Assembly (NCBI GenBank): GCA_041483455.1
Contig: JBGPFS010000063.1
Location: forward strand, 1 to 11,393
Origin: JBGPFS01 sp041483455
GTDB lineage: Bacteria; Chloroflexota; Limnocylindria; Limnocylindrales; CSP1-4
DNA: 11,393 bases
Direction: 5' to 3'
The position numbers and the translations under genes are program-made. Below the pieces are notes generated by a model. The model searched no databases. It saw only the letters and a program-made list of their open reading frames with translations, and was not told the DNA's origin. Below, piece after piece: positions 1-6,018 of the stretch. The first letter of the stretch is position 1; every line of letters starts with the position of its first letter.

Positions 1-28
1 CTCGGTTCAAATCCGAGTGTCGGCTCCA
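1..28 (+). tRNA. 3' end of a tRNA (partial; amino acid not determined)
   Basis: The window opens inside a tRNA. A T-arm is visible: stem CTCGG (1-5), loop TTCAAAT (6-12), stem CCGAG (13-17). It is followed by a 7-base acceptor strand TGTCGGC (18-24), a discriminator T (25) and an encoded CCA (26-28). The 5' half and anticodon lie outside the window. The acceptor would pair with GCCGACA. A T at the discriminator with a G1-C72 pair is compatible with Thr, Gly or Cys tRNAs; Thr is my slight preference from memory of high-GC genomes, and is a guess. Confidence 0.85.
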
Positions 29-171
29 GCTCTCTTTCCCGTTCACAATCGCTGGTTCAGCCTGCGAATCTCGTGTCGGCGGCCTGCCACAACGCTGAAG
101 ACCTGCTAACTGAGCGGCTGAGCGAGAGCCGGAACCAGCCGTCGGGAGCCGCGCACGCGTTGCGGAAGTTT

Positions 172-186
172 TGGTCGACAAGACCA
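172..186. promoter_or_regulatory. Inverted repeat upstream of the Nudix regulator gene (possible operator)
   Basis: TGGTC (172-176) and GACCA (182-186) form a dyad with a 5-base spacer, 25 bases before the chosen GTG start at 211. The right arm extends to GACCAGAA (182-189), and the same 8 bases recur at 216-223 just inside the gene. The position would suit autoregulation by the encoded winged-helix protein, but that is inference. NrtR-type operators differ between lineages, so I cannot match this to a known motif. Confidence 0.25.
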
Positions 187-210
187 GAAACCGGCCGTAA
201 GGTAAGCGTC

Positions 211-978
211 GTGACGACCAGAACCAGAGGTGCTGGAATACCGGAGGGCTACGACCCATCGCGGTTCCCGTCGTTCGCCGTGACAGTGGATGTGGTCATC
301 CTGACTATGTCCGAAGGCACGCTCCACGTGCTGCTCGTGCGTCGTGGTGAGGCGCCGTTCGAGGGGATGTGGGCGATCCCGGGTGGCTTCAAGCGTCCCA
401 CCGAGACGCTGGACGAAGCGGCGAAGCGGGAGCTGTCCGAGGAGACCGGCGTCGATGCGGCGAGCCTGCTGACCCAGTTCGGCGCCTATGGCGATCCCGA
501 GCGCGACCCGCGAATGAACGTCGTGACGGTCGGGTATCTCGCGGTGCTTCGCGACGTCGGAGCGGTCATGGCGGGCACCGATGCGGTGGAAGCTGCCCTG
601 GTCCCGGTGTCCGACGTGCTCAAGGGAACGATCGGTCTGGCGTTCGATCATCTCCGGATCGTGCGCGATGCGATCGAGCGCGTCCGGATCGAGCTCGAGG
701 TCACTGGCATCGCCACGGCGTTCGTCGGAGCGACGTTCACGCTGGCCGAGCTGCGGTCGGTGTACGAGGCCGTCTGGGGCGTACAGCTCGACGCGGCGAA
801 TTTCCGGCGGAGCGTCGTCGCGGAGGACGGCTGGGTGATCCCGACCGGGCGTCGAGCTCAACCGGGCTCCGCCGGCGGCAGGCCTGCGGAGCTCTATCGG
901 GCCGGTCGGGCATGGAAGGCCGGCGGACCGATCCATCGCCTACCCGCAGCGAACCGACGGGAGGGAACGAGGCCGTGA
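211..978 (+). CDS. Nudix hydrolase-type regulator with C-terminal winged helix (NrtR-like)
   Basis: The 255-aa protein has an N-terminal Nudix domain with a complete Nudix box at about residues 59-81: GX5EX7REUXEEXGU, with RELSEE at 73-78. At about 175-229 it has a winged-helix segment with FTLAELRSVYEAV, NFRR and the GGRPAELYR wing. This two-domain layout is that of the NrtR group, which controls NAD or sugar genes in response to ADP-ribose or related ligands. The intact box means hydrolase activity may be kept. I chose GTG 211 because AAGG (199-202) sits 8 bases upstream and homology begins shortly after. The frame is open to a GTG at 73, but that 46-residue extension looks like non-coding leader. 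The stop overlaps the next gene's start (GTGA, 975-978), so the two are probably translationally coupled. An ADP-ribose pyrophosphatase role without DNA binding is the main alternative. Confidence 0.88.
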   Translation: MTTRTRGAGIPEGYDPSRFPSFAVTVDVVILTMSEGTLHVLLVRRGEAPFEGMWAIPGGFKRPTETLDEAAKRELSEETGVDAASLLTQFGAYGDPERDPRMNVVTVGYLAVLRDVGAVMAGTDAVEAALVPVSDVLKGTIGLAFDHLRIVRDAIERVRIELEVTGIATAFVGATFTLAELRSVYEAVWGVQLDAANFRRSVVAEDGWVIPTGRRAQPGSAGGRPAELYRAGRAWKAGGPIHRLPAANRREGTRP

Positions 979-1952
979 GAGCCGTCATCCAGGACCGCTA
1001 TGGATCGCCGGAGGTCCTGCGCATCGAGGAGGTCGCGAGGCCGGTGCCCGGGGATGACGAGGTCCTCATCAGGGTTCGCGCCTCGACGGTCAGCCAGACG
1101 GACACCCATCTCCGAGCGGCCCATCCCTTCGTGTGGCGGTTCATCTTCGGCTTCCGCCGGCCTCGGTTCCGGACCCTCGGCGTCGAGTTCGCCGGCGAGG
1201 TCGAGGCCGTCGGGGCGGCGGTCCGCGAGTTCAAGGCCGGCGACCGCGTCTTCGGGGGCCCACGCGCGTTCGGGGCGCACGCCGAGTACATCTGCCTCCG
1301 GGAGGCTGCCCCGATCGCGACGATGCCGGCCGGGATGACCTTCGAGGAGGCTGCGGCCGTGTGCGACGGGTCCAGTGAGGCGCTCGCGACCCTGCGCACG
1401 GCGGAGGTCCACGAGGGCCAACGGCTGGTCATCTACGGCGCCTCCGGATCGCTCGGAACCGCGGCGGTGCAGCTCGCCAAGCACTTCGGTGCCCATGTCA
1501 CGGCCGTCTGCAACACGAAGAACGTCGAGATCGTGAGGGCGCTGGGCGCCGACGAGGTCGTCGACTACACGCGGGAAGACTTCACCAGGAACGGCCAGAA
1601 GTACGACGCGATCATCGATGCGGTCGGCAAGTACGCCTATCACTGGGGCCGGCGGGCGCTCAAGCCCGGCGGCATATACGTCGAGACGGACCTAGGACCG
1701 TACAAGCTCGAGACCCTCGTGATGGTCGTCCTGACCCGATTGTTCGGGACGAAACGGCTGCGGTTTGCTGGCGGTTGGCGCAACAAGCCTGACCTCCTGT
1801 TCGTGAAGGGCCTGATCGAGGCCGGGGAATACCGGCCCGTGATCGACCGCCGCTACCCGCTCGAGCAGGTGGCCGACGCGCACACGTACGTCGAGACGTG
1901 GCAGAAGACCGGCAACGTGGTCCTGACGATCAGCGGCGACCGCGGGACCTGA
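975..1952 (+). CDS. Zinc-independent MDR-family NAD(P)-dependent oxidoreductase (quinone oxidoreductase/alcohol dehydrogenase type)
   Basis: This 325-aa protein has the usual length and order of the medium-chain dehydrogenase/reductase family. An N-terminal GroES-like domain carries GVEFAGEVEAVG (69-80) and GDRVFG (89-94). A Rossmann domain follows with the cofactor loop GASGSLG (155-161), and the C-terminal signature HTYVETWQKTGNVVL is at 303-317. The cysteine cluster of the structural zinc lobe is absent, so a zinc-free, quinone-oxidoreductase-like reduction of an enone, quinone or aldehyde with NAD(P)H is likely; the substrate is unknown. The GTG start at 975 has GGAGG (960-964) 10 bases upstream and overlaps the TGA of the preceding Nudix regulator. 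Regulator and enzyme therefore form one transcription unit and the enzyme may be under that regulator's control. Confidence 0.9.
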   Translation: MRAVIQDRYGSPEVLRIEEVARPVPGDDEVLIRVRASTVSQTDTHLRAAHPFVWRFIFGFRRPRFRTLGVEFAGEVEAVGAAVREFKAGDRVFGGPRAFGAHAEYICLREAAPIATMPAGMTFEEAAAVCDGSSEALATLRTAEVHEGQRLVIYGASGSLGTAAVQLAKHFGAHVTAVCNTKNVEIVRALGADEVVDYTREDFTRNGQKYDAIIDAVGKYAYHWGRRALKPGGIYVETDLGPYKLETLVMVVLTRLFGTKRLRFAGGWRNKPDLLFVKGLIEAGEYRPVIDRRYPLEQVADAHTYVETWQKTGNVVLTISGDRGT

Positions 1953-2065
1953 GCAGGCCGTCGAAGTCGCCTGCGGCATCCCGAGATGAGGATCAGCCCG
2001 GACAGACCTGGGAATCATGATCCTGCGCCAAGTTCCTTACCCAGCCAAGTCGCGTGCACGCTGTG

Positions 2066-3277
2066 TCAACTAGCTGACTGGGCCATTTCCAGGCGGCGAA
2101 GAAGGAAGGAGCGCTCGGCATCGGTCGCCGCCAAGGCAGCCGCGCGGGCGTAGGCCCGGGCTGCATCATCAGGACGCCCTAGCCGTCGCAATAGGTCTGC
2201 CCGGGCGGCGTGAAACAGGTGATACTCGTCAAGGTCAAGGTTGTCGAGGATCGTCAACGCCGCCTCCGGGCCCCGGACCTCGGCCAAGGCGATGGCGCGG
2301 TTCATGGCAACGACGTGCGTCGGTGCCATCGCCAGGAGTTGGTCATACAAGGCGAGGACCTGGCTCCAATCCGTAGACTCGATCGACGCGGCGTCGGCGT
2401 GGACGGCGTTGATCGCAGCCTGGATCTGATACGGGCCTGGGTGGTTCCGGCGAAGGCAGGCGCGGACGATCGCCTGACCTTCGTCGATCATCGCCGGGTC
2501 CCATAGGCGGCGATCCTGATCACGGAGCAGGACGAGCGAACCGTCGCCGGCGAAACGGGCCTGCCACCGCGACTCCGTCAACAGGAGAAGTGCGAGCAGC
2601 CCTGCGACCTCGGCCTCATCGGGCATCAGGCTGGCGATCGCACGGGCGAGTCGAATGGCCTCTTGGCGTAGGCCGTCGCCGGAATGTCCGCCGGTGCCTG
2701 CGTTGTAGGTCAGGTAGAGGACGGCCAGGACCGGACGGAGCCGCTCGGGCAGTTCAGCCTCGGCCGGGACCCGATACGGGATGTGCGCGGCCTTGATCTT
2801 GTGCTTGGCCCGAGCGATGCGTTTGGCCATCGTCGGCTCGGCGACGAGGAAAGCCCGGGCCACCTCGTCGGTCGTGAGGCCACCGAGCAGGCGCAACGTC
2901 AAGGCGACCTGCGCCTCGGTCGAAAGGGCCGGGTGGCAGCAGATGAAGATGAGGCGGAGCCGGTCATCGTGCACGAGCCCGGTCTCCTCTCCAGACGGCT
3001 CTTCGGCGCCCTCGATGACGTCCGAGAGGAGTTCACGCCCGCGCGCCTCGCGGCGAAGGTGATCGATGGCTTGATTCCGCGCAGTCGTCGTGATCCAGCC
3101 ACCCGGGTTCGGCGGCAGGCCAACGATGGGCCACTTCCGAAGAGCGATGGCGAAGGCGTTTTGAACCGCGTCCTCGGCAAGGTCGATGTCGCCGAAGATG
3201 CGGATCAGGGTGGCCACCGACCGACCGGACTCCGCGCGGAAGATCCGGCCGATCAGCGCGTTGTCGACGACGGGCAA
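2066..3277 (-). CDS. ECF42-group RNA polymerase sigma factor with C-terminal TPR-like extension (DUF6596)
   Basis: The 403-aa protein joins a short ECF core to a long extension. Region sigma-2 covers about 10-78, with DLAEDAVQNAFAIALRKW and the DNA-contacting stretch WITTTARNQAIDHLRRE. Region sigma-4 covers about 118-165 (GLTTDEVARAFLVAEPTMAKRIARAK, here split only by wording). Residues 170-403 form the helical extension, with VLAVLYLTYNAG (184-195), QAAINAVHADA (286-296) and TPR-like pairs to the end. ECF42 factors have this extension in place of a membrane anti-sigma factor and normally sit beside DGPF-domain genes, as here. The start is TTG at 3277, placed one codon after the TGA of the DGPF gene (3283-3281); no earlier start is possible because that TGA is in the same frame. 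Weak ribosome binding suggests coupling by reinitiation. Confidence 0.92.
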   Translation of the reverse strand: MPVVDNALIGRIFRAESGRSVATLIRIFGDIDLAEDAVQNAFAIALRKWPIVGLPPNPGGWITTTARNQAIDHLRREARGRELLSDVIEGAEEPSGEETGLVHDDRLRLIFICCHPALSTEAQVALTLRLLGGLTTDEVARAFLVAEPTMAKRIARAKHKIKAAHIPYRVPAEAELPERLRPVLAVLYLTYNAGTGGHSGDGLRQEAIRLARAIASLMPDEAEVAGLLALLLLTESRWQARFAGDGSLVLLRDQDRRLWDPAMIDEGQAIVRACLRRNHPGPYQIQAAINAVHADAASIESTDWSQVLALYDQLLAMAPTHVVAMNRAIALAEVRGPEAALTILDNLDLDEYHLFHAARADLLRRLGRPDDAARAYARAAALAATDAERSFLLRRLEMAQSAS

Positions 3278-3280
3278 GGA

Positions 3281-3643
3281 TCAGCCGCCGGCCGTGTCCG
3301 CGAACGGCCAGACCTCGATCGGCGCCGAGATCGTGCGGGTGACCTTCGACGCCCAGCCGAGAGCGGCATCAAGATCGGCCGCCTCGATGATGTAGAAGCC
3401 GCCCAGATGCTCCTTGGCCTCCACGAAGGGGCCGTCTGTCGTCAACACCTCGCCGCCGGACACGCGGACGACCGTTGCGGTGTCGGCGTCGTGCAAGCGG
3501 CCGGAGAAGACCCACGCGCCGGCCGACTTCATCTCGGCCTCGAGCGCTTGGATCTCCTGCCAAGAGTGCTGCATCTGCTCGTCGGTCATCGGCTCGCGGG
3601 CCTCGCCGTCGACGCTGTGGACGGAAAGCATGTAACGCGACAT
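3281..3643 (-). CDS. YCII-related DGPF-domain protein
   Basis: This 120-aa single-domain protein has the YciI-like alpha/beta fold. The family signature TDGPF is at residues 69-73, followed by VEAKEHLGGFYIIEAADLDAA, a standard DGPF sequence. DGPF proteins are proposed enzymes or ligand-binding proteins with no settled reaction. They are the usual neighbours and likely targets of ECF42 sigma factors. AGGAG (3654-3650) lies 6 bases before the ATG at 3643. The TGA is followed after three bases by the sigma factor's TTG, so the pair is one operon with the DGPF gene first. A candidate ECF42-type promoter precedes it at 3689-3715. Confidence 0.92.
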   Translation of the reverse strand: MSRYMLSVHSVDGEAREPMTDEQMQHSWQEIQALEAEMKSAGAWVFSGRLHDADTATVVRVSGGEVLTTDGPFVEAKEHLGGFYIIEAADLDAALGWASKVTRTISAPIEVWPFADTAGG

Positions 3644-3688
3644 GGGGTGCTCCTCGTGGTGGCAGGCCAGTCCAGCCTCTCACCTCAC

Positions 3689-3715
3689 GACGAATGGCGT
3701 TCGCCCGGATGGACA
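3689..3715 (-). promoter_or_regulatory. Candidate ECF42-dependent promoter for the DGPF-sigma operon
   Basis: Read on the minus strand, TGTCCA (3715-3710) is followed by a 17-base spacer and CGTC (3692-3689), 45 bases before the ATG at 3643. The ECF42 promoter consensus, as I recall it, is TGTCGA at -35 and CG(A/T)C at -10. The match is 5 of 6 and 4 of 4 with sensible spacing. This would make the sigma factor gene part of its own regulon. Short motifs of this kind can occur by chance in GC-rich DNA. Confidence 0.45.
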
Positions 3716-3749
3716 TGCCCAAGGTCCATTCTTCAGCCCCCAGGCCGCG

Positions 3750-3932
3750 TTACCTGGCCGGGCTGTCCTGGTGGTCGGGCGTGGCGACCGCCATGGCGAG
3801 GACCTCGTCACGCGTCGGCGTCATGTTGTGCATCCGCCGGCCATGTTCCACGGTCGCAGCGACGACATCGTCCTCCGGTCCGGTCGTCTCCCAACCGCAG
3901 GCGCAGCGCACCGTGATCGTCTCGTCAGCCAT
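3750..3932 (-). CDS. Small DUF1059-family protein
   Basis: This 60-aa protein matches the DUF1059 pattern: a short strand ending in RCACGWE, then a helix with EHGRRMHNM, then TRDEVLAMA. The cysteines C10 and C12 and histidines H30 and H35 are spaced C-x-C-x17-H-x4-H, so a small metal-binding fold is plausible; the family has no known function. GGAGG (3942-3938) is 5 bases before the ATG. The upstream gene's TGA (3947-3945) lies 12 bases before this start and next to the ribosome binding site, so the two genes are probably co-transcribed and coupled. Confidence 0.85.
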   Translation of the reverse strand: MADETITVRCACGWETTGPEDDVVAATVEHGRRMHNMTPTRDEVLAMAVATPDHQDSPAR

Positions 3933-3944
3933 CAGGTCCTCCGA

Positions 3945-4439
3945 TCAGCCGAGGTTCCGGAACGGTTCGGGGACATAGCCCGCCAGGCATTCACGCCACC
4001 CGGCCGGCAGCTCGGCGGCGACGACAGGATCATCCTTCGCCAGCCACGCCATGTGGCGTAACCCATGTTCCACGACCTGCGCCGTCGCGATCTCGCGGGG
4101 AGCAGCGGTCGCCTCACCTCGGGCCAGCTCGCTTCGTCCGACAGGCAGACTGGCCATGGACCCGACCAGGGCTCGATCGATGACGACGACGAAGCTGAGG
4201 ATCACCGCCTCGCGATCGCGCCGCCATGAGGTCGAGTGGACCAGCAGCGGCTCCCCGATCACGTCGCGCACGATCCGGGTCACGATCTCGACCGGGTGCT
4301 CGGCAGGTCCGACTTGGAGGAGCCAGGGAGCCGGTCCGCATGGGCCGGTCAGTTCCAGGTGATCCCCGGCCAGCCACACGACGAACACTTCGGCCTGGAC
4401 CGGCCCTTCGACGTCGAAGCCGTCTGGGTATCTCGCCAC
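3945..4439 (-). CDS. Hypothetical protein, possible decayed Nudix-type fold
   Basis: I do not firmly recognise this 164-aa protein. It has no signal peptide or membrane segment. Alternating strand-like stretches (AEVFVVWLAGDHLELTG, 16-32; REAVILSFVVVIDRAL, 76-91) flank a helix at 48-62. That helix fits the spacing of a Nudix box, with E47, R55 and G62 in place, but I56 and V60 replace the metal-binding glutamates and only D59 remains acidic. The C-terminal part (EIATAQVVEHGLRHMAWLAKD, beginning at residue 116, is one helix-rich unit) ends in YVPEPFRNLG. The GTG start at 4439 has no good ribosome binding site, so the start is uncertain; no better one exists in frame nearby. It leads an operon with the DUF1059 gene. 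Confidence 0.72.
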   Translation of the reverse strand: MARYPDGFDVEGPVQAEVFVVWLAGDHLELTGPCGPAPWLLQVGPAEHPVEIVTRIVRDVIGEPLLVHSTSWRRDREAVILSFVVVIDRALVGSMASLPVGRSELARGEATAAPREIATAQVVEHGLRHMAWLAKDDPVVAAELPAGWRECLAGYVPEPFRNLG

Positions 4440-4465
4440 CAGGCGGATGATAAGTCGGGCTCGGG

Positions 4466-4496
4466 CGCCGCCTGCAGAGCAGGCGCGCAGGCGGCG
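4466..4496 (-). terminator. GC-rich hairpin downstream of the superoxide dismutase gene
   Basis: CGCCGCCTGC (4466-4475) and GCAGGCGGCG (4487-4496) form a perfect 10-base-pair stem with an 11-base loop. A competing 7-base-pair stem with an AGA loop (4469-4475 with 4479-4485) overlaps it. It lies about 90 bases beyond the sodC stop, in the leader of the next minus-strand gene. No T-run follows, so it may be a terminator of the GC-rich type or only an mRNA structure. Confidence 0.35.
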
Positions 4497-4588
4497 AGGG
4501 CAACCGCGGCTCCGAGCAGGCTTGCGCTACCTTCGGCCCGGTGGTCGACCGATGCTCGCGCGCCCCTCGATCCGCGGCATGACGCTGG

Positions 4589-5140
4589 TCAGTCGGGCTC
4601 GATCACGGCGCAGGCGATCCGGGCACCGCTTCCGCCGTTGCCGGCGTCGGTCACCTGGTCGTCCGGGTTGGCGTGGATGATGAACGCACTGCCGACCGCG
4701 AGCGGGGTGGCATCGAACAAGGTCGCCGGCCCCGGTGACAGGGTCACCCGGTCGGTGATCGCGTCGAGGTGGCCGACGCCCGCGCCGTTGACGATGAGGT
4801 TCGGGAGGTCACCGGCGTGTGGGCCGCTCGGGTTGTCGAGCCCGTGCTGGCTCCCCGACGGGTTGTAGTGGCCGCCCGCCGCGGCGAAGGTGGGGCCGCA
4901 CGCACCGACCGCGTGGATGTGAACGCCGTGCAGCCCGGGTGTCAGGCCCGTGACGTGGAGGTTGACGTGGACCACGCCGGTCGCGTCCTCGACGAGCCGG
5001 GCCCAGCCGATCGGAACGCCCGTCGCGTCGACGAACGTCGCGGAGGCATGCTGGGCGCTGCCGGCGAGGGTCGAGCCGGCGAGCGCGCCGACCAGTCCAA
5101 GAGCGGCGAGGGCGGCGACGAGCCGGTGGGTCAGGTTCAT
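4589..5140 (-). CDS. sodC: Secreted Cu/Zn superoxide dismutase
   Basis: This 183-aa protein dismutates superoxide to oxygen and hydrogen peroxide outside the cytoplasm. The first 30 or so residues are a Sec signal peptide (MNLTHR, hydrophobic stretch 7-26) without a lipobox cysteine. All metal ligands are present: H74, H76, H91 (bridging, in GGHYNP), H99, H108, D111 and H156. C81 and C177 can form the conserved disulphide, and R174 (in GSGARIAC) is the active-site guide arginine. AAGGAG (5152-5147) lies 6 bases before the ATG at 5140. The frame is open upstream but that extension reads through leader DNA. It appears to be transcribed alone, with a 14-base palindrome 26 bases upstream of the start. 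Confidence 0.95.
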   Translation of the reverse strand: MNLTHRLVAALAALGLVGALAGSTLAGSAQHASATFVDATGVPIGWARLVEDATGVVHVNLHVTGLTPGLHGVHIHAVGACGPTFAAAGGHYNPSGSQHGLDNPSGPHAGDLPNLIVNGAGVGHLDAITDRVTLSPGPATLFDATPLAVGSAFIIHANPDDQVTDAGNGGSGARIACAVIEPD

Positions 5141-5165
5141 GGGACGCTCCTTGGTATCGAGGCAG

Positions 5166-5179
5166 GACGATCGATCGTC
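5166..5179. promoter_or_regulatory. 14-base perfect palindrome in the sodC leader
   Basis: GACGATCGATCGTC reads identically on both strands and ends 25 bases before the sodC ATG, just upstream of its ribosome binding site. The location fits an operator for a dimeric regulator. I see no clear -35/-10 pair next to it, and I do not recognise the motif. Confidence 0.3.
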
Positions 5180-5228
5180 TCGCGCAGTTCGTGCCCAGCG
5201 GGCGGGCCTGGCTGAACTCCCGACGCGC

Positions 5229-5249
5229 GGCGCAGCCTCAGGCTGCGCC
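5229..5249 (-). terminator. Hairpin enclosing the stop codon of the membrane-protein gene
   Basis: GGCGCAGCC (5229-5237) and GGCTGCGCC (5241-5249) form a perfect 9-base-pair stem. The three-base loop (5238-5240) is exactly the TGA stop codon of the minus-strand membrane-protein gene. No T-run follows on either strand, so it may end transcription, protect the mRNA 3' end or affect termination of translation. A role as terminator is inference. Confidence 0.4.
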
Positions 5250-6002
5250 CGCGGCCATGGCCGGCCGTTCCATGCGGATCGCCTGCAACCCGAGGACGAC
5301 CCAGCCCAGGGCGAATGCGCCGAACCCGGCAATGAGGATCGGTTGGGCGTTCCCGCCGAGACCCGAGGCGCCGACGAACGAGACGAGCGAGATCGCCGCC
5401 GAGATCCCCAGGATCGTCGCCCCCGAGCGCGGCAGGGCGGCCGTCCGATACGTCGCGACCGCGAACAGCACCGAGCCCGTGATCGTCGCGATCAGGCCGA
5501 TGATGAGCAGGCCCCAGCCATAGACTCCCGCGACGGGCTGGTCGCCCACCACGGCCATGATGATCAAGCCGACGGTCGTGAGCGCGCCGCCAACGGCCGG
5601 CAGGGCAAAGGCCGCCCAGACGAGGACCGGGTGCCGCCGGGCCTGGAACGCGCTCAAGCCGGCCAGGCCGACGAGGAGCGCAACGGTCCCGAGCAGCATC
5701 AGGATCGCGCCCGGGTCCTCGTCCGCGGGGTCGAGGGTGCCCCACATGAGGCCGGCGAACCACAGGGCGCCACCGATGACGGCGGCGAACCCGCCGAGAC
5801 GCAGAGACATGGGAAGCCCCTTTCGATGTTCGGAGTAGGCGCCCAGCCCCCGGAGATGGAGGTGGGCGTCGAGCGCCCCCAGGAGGACGTCGGCCACGTC
5901 GAACGGGCCGAGTGGCCGCTCCCGGAGGAGCGCCTCGAACTCGTCGCCGTAGCGCGACCGCCAGCGGGCGGGATAGAGGCGGAGGAGGAGCAGGGCGATC
6001 AT
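5238..6002 (-). CDS. Six-helix integral membrane protein, partner of a PadR regulator
   Basis: The 254-aa reading starts with a soluble segment (LLLLRLYPARWRSRYGDEF, then DVADVLLGALDAHLHLRG) of a type often found directly after PadR genes. It then has six predicted membrane helices at about 68-88, 98-118, 127-151, 161-184, 195-213 and 222-242. No transport or enzyme motif is visible, so the function is unknown. The ATG at 6002 follows the PadR stop by 16 bases but has a poor ribosome binding site. A second in-frame ATG at 5810 (residue 65), with a strong site AAAGGGG, would give a 190-aa protein made only of the membrane part. I report the longer form because the N-terminal segment is family-like. 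The stop codon sits in a hairpin loop. Confidence 0.8.
   Translation of the reverse strand: MIALLLLRLYPARWRSRYGDEFEALLRERPLGPFDVADVLLGALDAHLHLRGLGAYSEHRKGLPMSLRLGGFAAVIGGALWFAGLMWGTLDPADEDPGAILMLLGTVALLVGLAGLSAFQARRHPVLVWAAFALPAVGGALTTVGLIIMAVVGDQPVAGVYGWGLLIIGLIATITGSVLFAVATYRTAALPRSGATILGISAAISLVSFVGASGLGGNAQPILIAGFGAFALGWVVLGLQAIRMERPAMAAGAA
5808..5823 (-). promoter_or_regulatory. Internal ribosome binding site and alternative start in the membrane-protein gene
   Basis: AAAGGGG (5823-5817) lies 6 bases before an in-frame ATG (5810-5808) at residue 65 of the 254-aa reading. It is much better placed than anything before the ATG at 6002. Translation from here would begin just before the first membrane helix (MSLRLGGFAAVIGG), so a membrane-only product may be made in addition to, or instead of, the longer form. 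Confidence 0.55.
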
Positions 6003-6018
6003 GGGACGCGCCGCCCTG

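Noticed and set aside
17..80. Direct repeat GTGTCGGC at 17-24 and 73-80, considered as an attachment site at the tRNA end
   Set aside because: Only 8 bases long, with no integrase or mobile gene in the window, so it is probably chance.
73..210. Upstream extension of the Nudix regulator to a GTG at 73
   Set aside because: The extra 46 residues do not resemble the family, no ribosome binding site precedes 73, and GTG 211 has one.
1953..1974. Stem GCAGGC/GCCTGC after the MDR oxidoreductase, considered as a terminator
   Set aside because: Six base pairs with a 10-base loop and no T-run; too weak to support.
2684..3916. A 410-codon open frame on the plus strand opposite the sigma factor and DGPF genes
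   Set aside because: It is the shadow of two well-recognised minus-strand genes in GC-rich DNA, with a composition (Arg, Gly, Asp, His) typical of antisense frames and no family resemblance.
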